A stretch of 64,000 bases of DNA from Streptomyces rubrogriseus (GCF_027947575.1 NZ_CP116256.1:4836001-4900000), one strand, 5' to 3'; counted from the first letter of the stretch, positions 44,938 to 53,779 are shown. A program made the numbers and translations. The notes: a model not told the origin generated them from the sequence alone.

Positions 44938-45746
44938 GCGCCCGACCTCTTGAGGAAGGCGGGGACGGAGCGCACGGCCTGGACGGGGTCGCCGGTCAGC
45001 CGGCATTCGAGGGCGAGGTGGCCGTCGTAGCCGACGGTGTGCAGGGCGCCGAGCCAGGCGGGCCAGTCGAGGTGGCCGGCGCCGGGCTGGAAGCGGTTGG
45101 AGTCGGAGACCTGGGCGTGGCCGATGACGTCGGCGTGGGCGACGATCGCGGCGGCGGGGTCGGTCTCCTCGATGTTCATGTGGTAGCTGTCGATGCCGAT
45201 CCGGACCGAGTCGAGACCGACGGCGCGGATCAGGTCGGCGGCCTGGTCGAGCCGGTTGACCATGTGGTCCTCGTAGCGGTTGAGCGGCTCCAGGAAGAGC
45301 GTGACGCCCTCCCGGCGGGCGTGCTCGCCGAGTTCGGTGAGCCCGGCGAGGAGCACCTCGCGGTCCTCCTCCTCGGTGCGCGGCGGTTCGAAGGGCGGCA
45401 GGCGCCGGGAGAACATGCCGTACGAGGCGGGGGTCTGGGCGCCCACGCCGCCGATCTCGGCGATCACGGTGAGCTGGGACTTCATCTGGGCGACGGCGTC
45501 GCGGCGCAGCTCCTCGTCGAAGGCGCCGAGGAAGTGCAGCATGTCGACGCAGACGGTCGGCATGACGACGCCGTCCTTGTGGGCCTGCCGCAGTTCCTCG
45601 CGCCGGGAGGCGAAGTGGAAGTCGCCCTTGCCGCGCAGTTCGATCGCCTCGTAGCCGGCCTGCTGGGCGAAGTCCCACTTGGCCTGGAGGGTGCCTTCGG
45701 GCAGGAGTTGTTCCTGGACGGCGGTCTTGAGGGCGGTCTTGAGCAT
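44934..45746 (-). CDS. Sugar phosphate isomerase/epimerase-like TIM-barrel protein
   Basis: 270-residue xylose-isomerase-like TIM barrel. Metal-binding acids are seen in LFLEPLNRYEDHM, VRIGIDSYHMN and LALECRL, with a His in GHAQVSDSNR. Relatives isomerise or epimerise sugars or act as 3-keto-sugar lyases/hydratases. It sits between the dehydrogenase and the two glycosidase genes and its stop overlaps the next start, so it belongs to the same catabolic route. Confidence 0.88.
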   Translation of the reverse strand: MLKTALKTAVQEQLLPEGTLQAKWDFAQQAGYEAIELRGKGDFHFASRREELRQAHKDGVVMPTVCVDMLHFLGAFDEELRRDAVAQMKSQLTVIAEIGGVGAQTPASYGMFSRRLPPFEPPRTEEEDREVLLAGLTELGEHARREGVTLFLEPLNRYEDHMVNRLDQAADLIRAVGLDSVRIGIDSYHMNIEETDPAAAIVAHADVIGHAQVSDSNRFQPGAGHLDWPAWLGALHTVGYDGHLALECRLTGDPVQAVRSVPAFLKRSGA

Positions 45747-45772
45747 GGGGGTGCCTCTGCCTTTCGGGGCTC

Positions 45773-46900
45773 TCAGAATTCCAGGACGACCTGCAGCGCC
45801 TCGGCGGGCCGCTCGTCCAGCAGTACGTAGGCGTCGGCGGCGTCGGCGACGGGGACGACGTGGCTCACCAGCGAGTCGACGTCCACCTGACCCTCGGCGA
45901 CCAGGCGCAGGAAGGTCTGCTGGAGGCGTTCGACGCTCCAGCGGTTGGACAGCTGGGGCGGGACGCCGCCGATCTGGGAGCAGATCAGCTGGACCCGGTT
46001 GTGGTGGAACTCGTCGCCGAGGCGAAGACCGATGCCGTCGCCCTGGTAGAAGCCGGAGGCCACCACCCGGCCCCCGGCCGCGACCGAGCGCAGCGCCTCG
46101 TGCAGGGCCGGGTAGGCGCCGCTGATCTCGATGGCGAGGTCGGCGCCGAGGCCGCCGGTGGCCTCCCGGACGCGTTCGGCGACGGCGTCGGTGCGGGCGT
46201 TGAGGGTGTGCTGGGCGCCGTACAGCTTCGCGGTCTCCAGGCGGCCGTCGAGGGCGTCGACGGCGGTGACGCGGGCGCCGCTGAGCCGGGCGAGCCGGGT
46301 GGTGAGCAGGCCGATGACACCCTGCCCGAACACGGCGACGTCCTCGCCGAGGTGGATGTCACCGGCCAGGACCGCGTTGTACGCGATGGCGCCGACCCGG
46401 GCGAAGGCCCCGGCCAGCGGTTCGAGTCCGGCCGGCAGGGTGTGGCCGACCATGCGCTCGGCGGGGACGATGCCCTCGCTGCGGTGGCCCCAGATGCCCC
46501 ACACCAGGTCGCCGGGGACCGGCAGGCCCGGGGTGCCGGCCAGTTCCGGGGAGACCTCGACGACCTCGCCGACCTCGGAGTAGCCCCAGCCGGCCACCGG
46601 GTACTCGATGCCGGGTGCGCCGTCGCGGAACAGGCGCGCCTCGGGGTCCCAGGTCCGGGTCAGGTACGGGTTGGTGCCGCGGTAGGCGGTCAGCTCGGTG
46701 CCGGCCGAGATGCCCGAGTAGCGGGTGCGGACCCGCAGGTGGCCGGGGGGAAGTTCGGCCCGGGTGTGCTCGGCCACCTCCACCTGGCGAGGTCCGGTGA
46801 ACTGGACGACGCGCTCCACGGACGACGCGGACGGCACGGACGGCACCGTCGGTACGGACGGCGTGGACGGCACGGGCGGCACGGGCGGCACGGATGACAC
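45773..46900 (-). CDS. Zinc-binding-type alcohol/polyol dehydrogenase
   Basis: 375-residue medium-chain dehydrogenase. After an unusual tail of PxxP/SVP repeats (about 4-26) come the GroES-like domain (SGISAGTELTAYRG) and the Rossmann domain (VAVFGQGVIGLLTTRLARL). The usual structural-zinc cysteine cluster is absent, as in the bacteriochlorophyllide dehydrogenase-like branch. GTG 46900 has GGAG six bases upstream. First gene of the leftward operon, probably oxidising a hydroxyl of the imported sugar. Confidence 0.88.
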   Translation of the reverse strand: MSSVPPVPPVPSTPSVPTVPSVPSASSVERVVQFTGPRQVEVAEHTRAELPPGHLRVRTRYSGISAGTELTAYRGTNPYLTRTWDPEARLFRDGAPGIEYPVAGWGYSEVGEVVEVSPELAGTPGLPVPGDLVWGIWGHRSEGIVPAERMVGHTLPAGLEPLAGAFARVGAIAYNAVLAGDIHLGEDVAVFGQGVIGLLTTRLARLSGARVTAVDALDGRLETAKLYGAQHTLNARTDAVAERVREATGGLGADLAIEISGAYPALHEALRSVAAGGRVVASGFYQGDGIGLRLGDEFHHNRVQLICSQIGGVPPQLSNRWSVERLQQTFLRLVAEGQVDVDSLVSHVVPVADAADAYVLLDERPAEALQVVLEF

Positions 46901-46928
46901 GGACGGCTCCGGAAGGGTTGCTGATGCG

Positions 46929-46987
46929 GTTGCGTCGACAATATCCGCAACTTATGTCTTGTCAACAAGCAAAAGTGATGCTGTGAT
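46929..46987. promoter_or_regulatory. Divergent promoters sharing one palindromic operator
   Basis: CTTGT-CA-ACAAG (46958-46969) lies over the -35 of both directions. Rightward: TTGTCA (46959), 17 bp, TGTGAT (46982-46987). Leftward: TTGACA (46965-46960), 16 bp, TATTGT (46943-46938). A second repeat GTTGCG/CGCAAC flanks the leftward -10 (46929-46951). The ROK regulator at 50390 is the likely binder. Confidence 0.65.
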
Positions 46988-47024
46988 GCGTGGCGAGCAG
47001 ACGTAAGCGGAACGAGGACACTCA

Positions 47025-48428
47025 ATGCGCATCAGGACCCTGCGGTCGAGGACGACCGCGGTCGGCGTCACGGCAGCCTTGGGAATCGGGTTGCTCTCGG
47101 GCTGCGCGAGCAGCACCGGGCCCGGCAGGCCGGACCGTGAGATCACGGTCTGGTCGCAGGAGAACCTGCCCGACCGCGTCGCCGCGACGCAGAAGGTCAT
47201 CGACGGGTTCGAGAAGAAGACCGGCGTCAAGGTGAAACTCGTCGGGGTCGACGAGAAGCAGATGCCGCAGCTCATCATGTCGGCGGCGGCCTCGGGGACC
47301 CTGCCCGACGTCATCGGCGCCGCGCCGATGGGCCAGGTCTGGCAGATGTACAGCAACGGCCTGCTGAACACCGACATCCCGAAGCGGATCGTGGACGGCC
47401 TGGGGCGCGACACCTTCAACGCCAACGCGCTGCAGCTGACCTCCGACGGCGGCACCACCCTCGGTGTGCCCTCCGACGCCTGGCTCCAGTTGCTGGTCTA
47501 CCGCAAGGACCGGTTCGGGCAGCAGGGCCTGCCCGCCCCCGACACGTACGCGAAGGCGCTGGCCGCCGCCAAGGCGCTCACCACCAAGGGCCACGACGGC
47601 ATCTCGGCGGCCACCGACCCCAGCGACGCCTTCACCTCCCAGAGCTTCGAGAGCCTCGCCCTGGCCAACGACTGCCAACTGGTCGACGACCGGCACGAGG
47701 TCGCCCTCGACTCCCCGCGCTGCGAGGAGGCCTTCCGCACCTACGACCAGCTGGCCCGCACCTACGGCGCCCCGGGCACCCAGACCGTGGACTCCACCCG
47801 TGCCACCTACTTCGCCGGACGGTCCTCCATGGTCATCTGGTCCTCGTTCCTGCTCGACGAACTCGCCGGGCTGCGCAAGGACGCCCTGCCCAGCTGCCCA
47901 CAGTGCGCGAAGGACCCGGGCTACCTGTCGGACAACAGCGGCATCGTCACCGCCATGCAGGGTCCCGACGCCGAGGAGGCGGCCCAGTTCGGCGAGATCA
48001 CCTCGTGGGTGACGACCAAGACGGCCGAGACGGCGGCGTCCCGCGAGTTCATCGAGTACATGATGGGCACCGGCTACGAGTCCTGGTTCGGCATGGCACC
48101 CGAGGGCAAGATCCCGGTCCGCAAGGGCACGCCCGCCGAACCCGAGCGCTACCTGGACGCCTGGCGGCACAGTGACATCGGCGTGGACACCCGCAAGCCC
48201 CTGGACGAGGTCTTCCCCACGTCCCTGCTGGACCAGCTCGCCGACGGTGTCAGCAACATGCGCCGCTGGGGCATCACCCAGGGCGAGGGCGCGCTCGTCG
48301 GCGCCACCAACGGCGAGCTGCCCGTGCCGAAGGCCATCGGCGCCATGACCAGCGGTCAGAGCTCGCCGTCCGAGGCGGCGCGCGACGCCGACGAAGAGGT
48401 CGCCGCCCTCAAGAAGTCCCTTCAGTAG
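47025..48428 (+). CDS. ABC transporter sugar-binding lipoprotein
   Basis: 467-residue CUT1 solute-binding protein. A signal sequence with lipobox LSGC (Cys at about 27) anchors it outside the membrane. ITVWSQENLPDRVAATQKVI is the usual first strand and helix. A disulfide is likely from DDxxx loop cysteines (NDCQ, SPRCEE) and a CPQC pair. GAGG precedes ATG 47025. First gene of the rightward operon of the catabolic island. Confidence 0.93.
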   Translation: MRIRTLRSRTTAVGVTAALGIGLLSGCASSTGPGRPDREITVWSQENLPDRVAATQKVIDGFEKKTGVKVKLVGVDEKQMPQLIMSAAASGTLPDVIGAAPMGQVWQMYSNGLLNTDIPKRIVDGLGRDTFNANALQLTSDGGTTLGVPSDAWLQLLVYRKDRFGQQGLPAPDTYAKALAAAKALTTKGHDGISAATDPSDAFTSQSFESLALANDCQLVDDRHEVALDSPRCEEAFRTYDQLARTYGAPGTQTVDSTRATYFAGRSSMVIWSSFLLDELAGLRKDALPSCPQCAKDPGYLSDNSGIVTAMQGPDAEEAAQFGEITSWVTTKTAETAASREFIEYMMGTGYESWFGMAPEGKIPVRKGTPAEPERYLDAWRHSDIGVDTRKPLDEVFPTSLLDQLADGVSNMRRWGITQGEGALVGATNGELPVPKAIGAMTSGQSSPSEAARDADEEVAALKKSLQ

Positions 48429-48461
48429 CCGCCCGCCGCCTGCACATCACGAAGGTCTCTC

Positions 48462-49493
48462 ATGCCCACAGCCCCAGCCGGCGCGCCGCAGCGCCGGGAC
48501 ACCAGCCGCCGGACCACGGACCCGTCCGGGGAGCGGTCCGCCTCCGCGGGCCGTCGCCCGCTCACCGCGAGCCGGCGCGCCAACCGCGCGGGACTCGCGT
48601 TCGTCTCCCCCACCTTCCTCGTCGTCCTCGTGGTGGTCGTGCTGCCCATCGCCTGGACCGTGCTGCTGGCCTTCCAGAAGGCCAGGCTCGTCGACATCCA
48701 GGGCATGGGCCTGTTCGGCAACTGGTCCCTGGACAACTTCTCGCAGGTCTTCGACTCGGCCGGCTTCTGGTCGAGCCTCGGCACCACCCTGCTGTACACG
48801 GCGGGCGCCACCCTCGGCTCCGTGCTCCTCGGCCTGGTGGCCGCGCTCGCCCTGCGCAAGCCCTTCAAGGGGCGCGGGCTGCTGCGCGCGGCGATGCTGC
48901 TCCCGTACGTCGCGCCGGTCGTCGCCGTGGCCTTCGTCTGGGAGGTGGCGCTCAGCCCGCAGTACGGCGTGGTCAACGACTGGGGCCGGCGGCTGTTCGG
49001 CTGGGACGACCCGATCGCCTTCCTGTCCACCCGCCAGTACGAGGTCGACCTGCTGGGCCTGCACTTCGACGTCCCGCTGGCGCTGCTGACGGTCATCGTC
49101 TTCGAGTGCTGGCGGTACTTCCCCTTCGCCTTCCTGTTCATCCTGGCGCGGTTGCAGGCGGTGCCCGACACGCTGGAGGAGGCCGCGCTGGTCGACGGCG
49201 CCACGCCGACCCAGCGGTTCCGGCACGTGCTGCTGCCCCAGCTGATGCCGGTGATCGCGCTGCTGTGCGTGCTGCGCTTCATCATGACGTTCAACAAGTT
49301 CGACGACGTCTACCTGCTCACCGGCGGCGGCGCCGGCACCGACGTGGCCGCCGTGCGCGTGTACGACTTCCTCACCGCCCGCTACGACGTGGGAGCGGCG
49401 GCCGCGCAGGCGCTCGTCCTGGCCCTCTCGCTGATGATCCTGCTGGGCTTCTACTTCAAGTTCTTCGGCAACAAGGTCCAGGAGGAAGCGTGA
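48462..49493 (+). CDS. Sugar ABC transporter permease (MalF type)
   Basis: 343-residue CUT1 permease with a 40-residue basic cytoplasmic tail and six helices. The EAA loop reads PDTLEEAALVDGATPTQRFRHV. It starts 33 bp after the binding-protein stop and ends with a four-base overlap (GTGA) with the second permease. No ATPase gene is present. Confidence 0.93.
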   Translation: MPTAPAGAPQRRDTSRRTTDPSGERSASAGRRPLTASRRANRAGLAFVSPTFLVVLVVVVLPIAWTVLLAFQKARLVDIQGMGLFGNWSLDNFSQVFDSAGFWSSLGTTLLYTAGATLGSVLLGLVAALALRKPFKGRGLLRAAMLLPYVAPVVAVAFVWEVALSPQYGVVNDWGRRLFGWDDPIAFLSTRQYEVDLLGLHFDVPLALLTVIVFECWRYFPFAFLFILARLQAVPDTLEEAALVDGATPTQRFRHVLLPQLMPVIALLCVLRFIMTFNKFDDVYLLTGGGAGTDVAAVRVYDFLTARYDVGAAAAQALVLALSLMILLGFYFKFFGNKVQEEA

Positions 49494-50374
49494 GTGGCAA
49501 GACCGCCCTGACCCGGGCCCGGTTCGAGGAGAGGTTCTTCGGCGTCGCGCGCTGGATCGTCATCGCGTTCCTGGCCGTGATCACCCTTCTGCCGTTCTAC
49601 TACATGGTGCTGCTGTCGCTGAAGCCCATCGACGCGCTCCTGCTCGACCCCGGCTCGCTCTGGGTCTCGGCCAAGGACTTCACCCTCTCCACCTACCGCG
49701 ACGTGCTGCGCTCCACCGACGACGGCGGCCAGGGCTTCCTGAGGTTCCTGCTCAACTCCGCGCTGGTCTCGCTCGGCACGGTGGTGCTGACCCTGGTGGC
49801 CGCCGTGCCCGGCGCCTACGCGGTGAGCCGGCTGAAGTTCTTCGGTCACCGCCAGGTCAGCGCGCTCTTCCTGGCCGTCTACCTGTTCCCGGCGACGCTG
49901 CTGGCCGTGCCGCTCTTCGTGATCTTCGCGAAGATCGGTCTCTCCTCCAGCCTGGTCGGTCTCGCCGTCGTGTACGTCGCGCAGACCGTGCCGGTGTCGA
50001 TCTACATGCTGAAGAACTACCTCGTCACCATCCCCGCCTCCATCGAGGAGGCGGCGGCGCTCGACGGCTGCTCCCGCCTGCAGACCGTGCGCAAGGTGAT
50101 CCTGCCGCTGGCCCTGCCCTCGCTGATGGCGACCGGCCTGTACGTCTTCATGATCGCCTGGAACGAGTTCCTCTTCGCGCTGCTGTTCCTGGCCGCCGAC
50201 CCCGGCGAGTGGACCGTCTCCCTGGGGCTGGCCCAGCTCTCCAACGGCATCGAGGTGCCCAAGACCGTCCTCATGGCCGGTTCCGTGATCCTCACGATCC
50301 CCGTGGTACTTCTGTTCTTCGCCGCCGAACGCCTGCTCACCGAGGGGCTGACCAGCGGCGCCGACAAGAGTTGA
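49490..50374 (+). CDS. Sugar ABC transporter permease (MalG type)
   Basis: 294-residue CUT1 permease, six helices, EAA loop PASIEEAAALDGCSRLQTVRKV. GTG 49490 overlaps the previous stop and GGAGGA lies just upstream, giving translational coupling with its partner. Followed after 15 bp by the ROK regulator, so the importer and its regulator are co-transcribed. Confidence 0.93.
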   Translation: MSGKTALTRARFEERFFGVARWIVIAFLAVITLLPFYYMVLLSLKPIDALLLDPGSLWVSAKDFTLSTYRDVLRSTDDGGQGFLRFLLNSALVSLGTVVLTLVAAVPGAYAVSRLKFFGHRQVSALFLAVYLFPATLLAVPLFVIFAKIGLSSSLVGLAVVYVAQTVPVSIYMLKNYLVTIPASIEEAAALDGCSRLQTVRKVILPLALPSLMATGLYVFMIAWNEFLFALLFLAADPGEWTVSLGLAQLSNGIEVPKTVLMAGSVILTIPVVLLFFAAERLLTEGLTSGADKS

Positions 50375-50389
50375 GCCGTGGGGGACTCC

Positions 50390-51595
50390 ATGATGACGTC
50401 AAGTCAGGCCAGCGCCGGCGAACTGCTGCACCTGATCCGCAGCGGCCGCGCCAACACGCGGGCCGACCTCCAGCAGGCGACCGGGCTGTCCCGCTCCACC
50501 GTCGGACAGCGCCTCGACCTGCTCAACCGTGCCGGGTGGCTGCGCCACAGCACGGGCACCTCCACCGGCGGACGCCCCTCGCACCGGATCGCCTTCGATC
50601 CCGGCCACGCCTCGGTCATCGCCTTCGACCTGGAGACCCGGCACGCCCGCGCCGCGGTGCTCGACCTGGCCGGCAACATCCTGGCCGAGCACACCGGCCC
50701 GATGGACGTCGGTGCCGGCCCCGACCGCGTCCTGGCGGGGCTGGCCGACTGGTTCCCCGACCTGATCGCCGCGGCCGGTGTCCCGGCGTCCCACGTGGCG
50801 GGCATCGGCCTGTCCGTGCCCGGGCCGGTCGACTGGGAGTCCGGGCGGGTGATCGAGCCGCCCATCATGCCCGGCTGGGACCGCTACCCCATCCGGGAGC
50901 GGCTGCAGGAGGCGTACGCGTCCCGCCTGGGCCTGGACCCGGCGGCCGCCGAGGCCGTGCCGGTCCTGGTGGACAACGACGCCAACCTGATGGCGCTGGC
51001 CGAACACCAGGCCAACCACCGGGACTGCGCCTCCTTCGTGCTCCTGAAGGTGTCCACCGGCATCGGCGCGGGGGTCGTCATCGGGGACCGCCTCTACCGC
51101 GGCATCGACGGCGGGGCGGGCGACATCGGGCACATCCGCCTGCACGACCGGTCCGACGCGCTGTGCATGTGCGGCTCCCACGGCTGTCTCGCGGCCGTGG
51201 CCAGTGGGCGGGCGATCGCCGGGGAACTGGCCGCCCTAGGCCAGGACACGGCGTCCGGACGCGATGTCAGGCGGCTGCTCAACGAGGGGCACCCGGACGC
51301 GGTCCGGCTGGCCCGCGAGGCGGGACGGCGGGTGGGCGAGGTCCTGGTGACCGTCGTGACCCTGCTCAATCCGGGGGTCCTCATGATCGCCGGAGAGCTG
51401 GCCGGGGTGCCCTTCCTCACCGGGGTGCGGGAGTTGGTCTACCAGCGGGCGATGCCCCGCGCGACCGCCAACCTCCAGGTCGTCACCTCACGGCTCGGCG
51501 ACCACGCCGGGCTCGTCGGGGCCGCCGCCATGGTCGTGGAGCACCTCTACTCCCCCGCCGGCGCCGACGCCCGGCTGGAACGCCTCGCCTCATGA
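50390..51595 (+). CDS. ROK-family transcriptional regulator
   Basis: 401 residues. The N-terminal winged HTH (about 10-70, RADLQQATGLSRSTVGQRLD) is fused to a ROK sugar-sensing domain with a zinc motif CMCGSHGC and the phosphate loop LVDNDANLMALAEH. ATG 50390 with GGGGGA upstream is preferred over GTG 50378. Likely repressor of the divergent promoters at 46929-46987. Its stop codon lies in the first unit of a 16-bp tandem repeat. Confidence 0.9.
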   Translation: MMTSSQASAGELLHLIRSGRANTRADLQQATGLSRSTVGQRLDLLNRAGWLRHSTGTSTGGRPSHRIAFDPGHASVIAFDLETRHARAAVLDLAGNILAEHTGPMDVGAGPDRVLAGLADWFPDLIAAAGVPASHVAGIGLSVPGPVDWESGRVIEPPIMPGWDRYPIRERLQEAYASRLGLDPAAAEAVPVLVDNDANLMALAEHQANHRDCASFVLLKVSTGIGAGVVIGDRLYRGIDGGAGDIGHIRLHDRSDALCMCGSHGCLAAVASGRAIAGELAALGQDTASGRDVRRLLNEGHPDAVRLAREAGRRVGEVLVTVVTLLNPGVLMIAGELAGVPFLTGVRELVYQRAMPRATANLQVVTSRLGDHAGLVGAAAMVVEHLYSPAGADARLERLAS

Positions 51596-51628
51596 CCGCC
51601 TCGCCACGTGACCGCCTCGCCTCATGAC
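51581..51628. repeat. Three 16-bp tandem repeats at end of ROK gene
   Basis: CGCCTCGCCTCATGAC occurs at 51581 and 51613, and a copy with two changes at 51597. The repeat supplies the ROK stop codon and copies of ATG/GTG-containing sequence before the next gene. It looks like recent slippage or duplication. Confidence 0.7.
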
Positions 51629-51682
51629 CGCCGCCCGCTGTTCCCGGCGGATCGCCGGAAGACCTTCGAAGACAGGAACGCC

Positions 51683-52576
51683 GTGACCACTGCCCCCGCC
51701 CCCTGGACCGACCGGCCCGTCGAGGTCGGGCTCGTGGGTGCCGGCCCGTGGGCCCGCGCCATGCACGCCCGGGTGCTGGCCGCCGGTCCCGAGACCCGGC
51801 TCGCCGCGGTCTGGGCCCGCCGTACCGAGGCCGCCCGCGAGACCGCCGCCCCCTACGCCGCCCATGTCGCCGCCGACTTCGAGGAGTTGCTGGACCACTG
51901 CGAGGCCGTGGCGTTCGCCGTGCCGCCCGCCGTCCAGGCCGAGCTGGCACCGCTGGCGGCGAAACGGGGCAAGGACCTGTTGCTGGAGAAGCCGCTCGGG
52001 CCCGACCTGACCGCGGCCCGCCGGGTGGCCGACGCGGTCGCCGAGGCCGGGGTCGTCTCCCAGCTCGTACTGACCAAGCGCTACCACCCGGCCACCCGGG
52101 CCTTCCTGGAGGCCGCCCGTTCCTTCGACGCGGTCGGGGCGCGCTCCTGCTACCTCCACGGGGCTTTCCTGGAGGGGGAGTTCGCCACCGGCTGGCGTCT
52201 GGAGCACGGCGCCCTGCTCGACCTGGGTCCCCATCTGCTCGACCTGCTGGACGCCGCGGTCGGCCCGGTCGCCGCCGTCCATGCCACGGGCGACCCGCGC
52301 CGCTGGGTGGAGTTGACCTGCGAGCACGAGAACGGCGCCGTGAGCCAGGCCTCGCTGTCCGGTTCCGTGGCCGTCCCCCGCGCGCTGACCCGCGTCGAAC
52401 TGTTCGGCACGGGCGAGCCCCTGGTGTACGACACGGCCGGCCTCGACCACGAGGAGTGCTGGCCCGTCCTGCGCCGCGACTTCGCCACGGCCGTCCGCAC
52501 CCGTAAGCCGACGCCGGTCGACGCCGGACGCGGCCTGTACCTGCAGAGCCTCCTCGACCGGGCCGTGCACGGCTAG
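51683..52576 (+). CDS. Gfo/Idh/MocA-family oxidoreductase
   Basis: 297-residue NAD(P)-dependent sugar oxidoreductase. The Rossmann motif GLVGAGPWARAMHARVL is near the N-terminus and LLEKPLGPD supplies the catalytic-region lysine. The C-terminal beta-sheet domain is present but short. GTG 51683 has AGGAA upstream; an in-frame ATG 51608 lies in the tandem repeat and is less likely. It is the last gene of the rightward operon and would oxidise or reduce the imported sugar, possibly at C3. Confidence 0.88.
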   Translation: MTTAPAPWTDRPVEVGLVGAGPWARAMHARVLAAGPETRLAAVWARRTEAARETAAPYAAHVAADFEELLDHCEAVAFAVPPAVQAELAPLAAKRGKDLLLEKPLGPDLTAARRVADAVAEAGVVSQLVLTKRYHPATRAFLEAARSFDAVGARSCYLHGAFLEGEFATGWRLEHGALLDLGPHLLDLLDAAVGPVAAVHATGDPRRWVELTCEHENGAVSQASLSGSVAVPRALTRVELFGTGEPLVYDTAGLDHEECWPVLRRDFATAVRTRKPTPVDAGRGLYLQSLLDRAVHG

Positions 52577-52621
52577 GAGGGGCCAGGAGGTCGCGTACGG
52601 CCGGCCGGGGCCGGGAAGGGG

Positions 52622-53029
52622 TCAGTCGAGGACGGCCGTGGCCTCGACCTCGACCAGATGCTCGGGCACGTCCAGTGCCGCGATGCCCAGCAGGGTGGCC
52701 GGCGCGGCCGGGGTCACTCCCAGCCGGGCGGCAGCCCGCTCGATCCCCTCCAGCAGGAGGGGCATCTTGTCCGGCGTCCAGTCGACGACGTGGACGTTCA
52801 GCTTGGCGACGTCCGCGAAGGAGGCACCGGCCGCGGCCAGGGCGGTGGCGACGTTGAGGTAGCACTGCTCGGCCTGCGCCGCCAGGTCCCCTTCGCCGAC
52901 CGTGACGCCGTCGGCGTCCCAGGCGACCTGCCCGGCGACGAAGACCAGCTTCGATCCGGACGCGATCGACACCTGTCGGTAGACGTCGATCTCGGGCAGC
53001 CCGCCGGGGTTCAACAGGGTGATGGCCAT
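52622..53029 (-). CDS. RidA-family (YjgF/YER057c/UK114) protein
   Basis: 135-residue trimeric-type RidA homologue. Members hydrolyse reactive enamines or imines; the substrate-binding Arg/Glu region near the C-terminus reads LVEVEATAVLD without the canonical Arg of true RidA, so deaminase activity is uncertain. AAGGAGA precedes ATG 53029. Convergent with the Gfo/Idh gene 46 bp away. A 33-bp palindrome lies in its leader. Confidence 0.88.
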   Translation of the reverse strand: MAITLLNPGGLPEIDVYRQVSIASGSKLVFVAGQVAWDADGVTVGEGDLAAQAEQCYLNVATALAAAGASFADVAKLNVHVVDWTPDKMPLLLEGIERAAARLGVTPAAPATLLGIAALDVPEHLVEVEATAVLD

Positions 53030-53051
53030 GACGTCGGTCTCCTTGCATGTG

Positions 53052-53084
53052 CTCTCTTGTGGTTACCCGGGAACCGTAAGAGAG
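53052..53084 (-). promoter_or_regulatory. 33-bp palindrome in RidA leader
   Basis: CTCTCTT (53052-53058) pairs with AAGAGAG (53078-53084). Two G-T steps, GGTT/AACC and CC/GG continue to the centre at 53068. It starts 23 bp upstream of the RidA ATG. TACGGT on the minus strand inside it could be the -10. Confidence 0.6.
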
Positions 53085-53147
53085 TGACCGCCGACATGGA
53101 AGAACGCACTTTTCAGTGACTGGGGCACCCGATGGTGACCCAGCGGT

Positions 53148-53600
53148 TCAACGGCTCGCCCGACGACGCGGGGAGGCCTCGCGCGGCCGCTTCGGCACTT
53201 GACGCGCGGTGCGGAAGACGGCCAGTCGCAGGACGAGGAAGCGTACGACGGTGACGGCGACGGACGTGGTGGCGAGGACCGCGGTCTCGGCGGCGGGCGA
53301 GGCGTCGGGCCGCCGGTGCGTGAACCACAGCACGGCACCCGAGGTGACCAGGTAGCCGAGCAGGAAGAGGCCGCCCGCTGCGAGGTGCGCGCGGGCCGGT
53401 GTGGTGGCGGCGTGCCGGAACGTCAGCCGCCGGTTCGCCTCGGTGTTCAGCACCGTCAGGACGAGGAGCGAGACCAGGTTGGCGACCGCCGGGGGCGACC
53501 ACGGACGCAGCCCCCAGTAGAGGAGCGCCTGGCCCGCGGTCGACGCGACGCCGATCGCGACGAACCAGCCGACCTCCCGCGACCACACCGCGCGCCCCAC
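53148..53600 (-). CDS. GtrA-family membrane protein
   Basis: About 150 residues with four predicted helices matching GtrA (WFVAIGVASTAGQALLYWGL, NLVSLLVLTVLNTEANRRLTF). GtrA proteins are thought to flip lipid-linked sugars or help cell-wall polymer synthesis. The start is uncertain: GTG 53600 and GTG 53588 are in frame and neither has a strong ribosome site. It stands alone, divergent from the TerB gene, with AT-richer sequence around 53650-53700 that may hold promoters. Confidence 0.78.
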   Translation of the reverse strand: MGRAVWSREVGWFVAIGVASTAGQALLYWGLRPWSPPAVANLVSLLVLTVLNTEANRRLTFRHAATTPARAHLAAGGLFLLGYLVTSGAVLWFTHRRPDASPAAETAVLATTSVAVTVVRFLVLRLAVFRTARQVPKRPREASPRRRASR

Positions 53601-53779
53601 CCGTCCGATCCGTCGACGAACTCCCCGGTGGCGCAGCGTACTACGACACCACCAGGCGCTTTGCCTTTTCTTTGCCCATCGGGAACCCTGTGGTTCCCGG
53701 CCGCGTTCATCGTGGTGACCGCGGGAAATCGCGGCCGGGGACAGACCGATGGACAGCGACAGAAGCCGAGGTGGCACGA

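Noticed and set aside
51581..51628. Possible CRISPR array
   Set aside because: Three contiguous 16-bp units without spacers and no cas genes.
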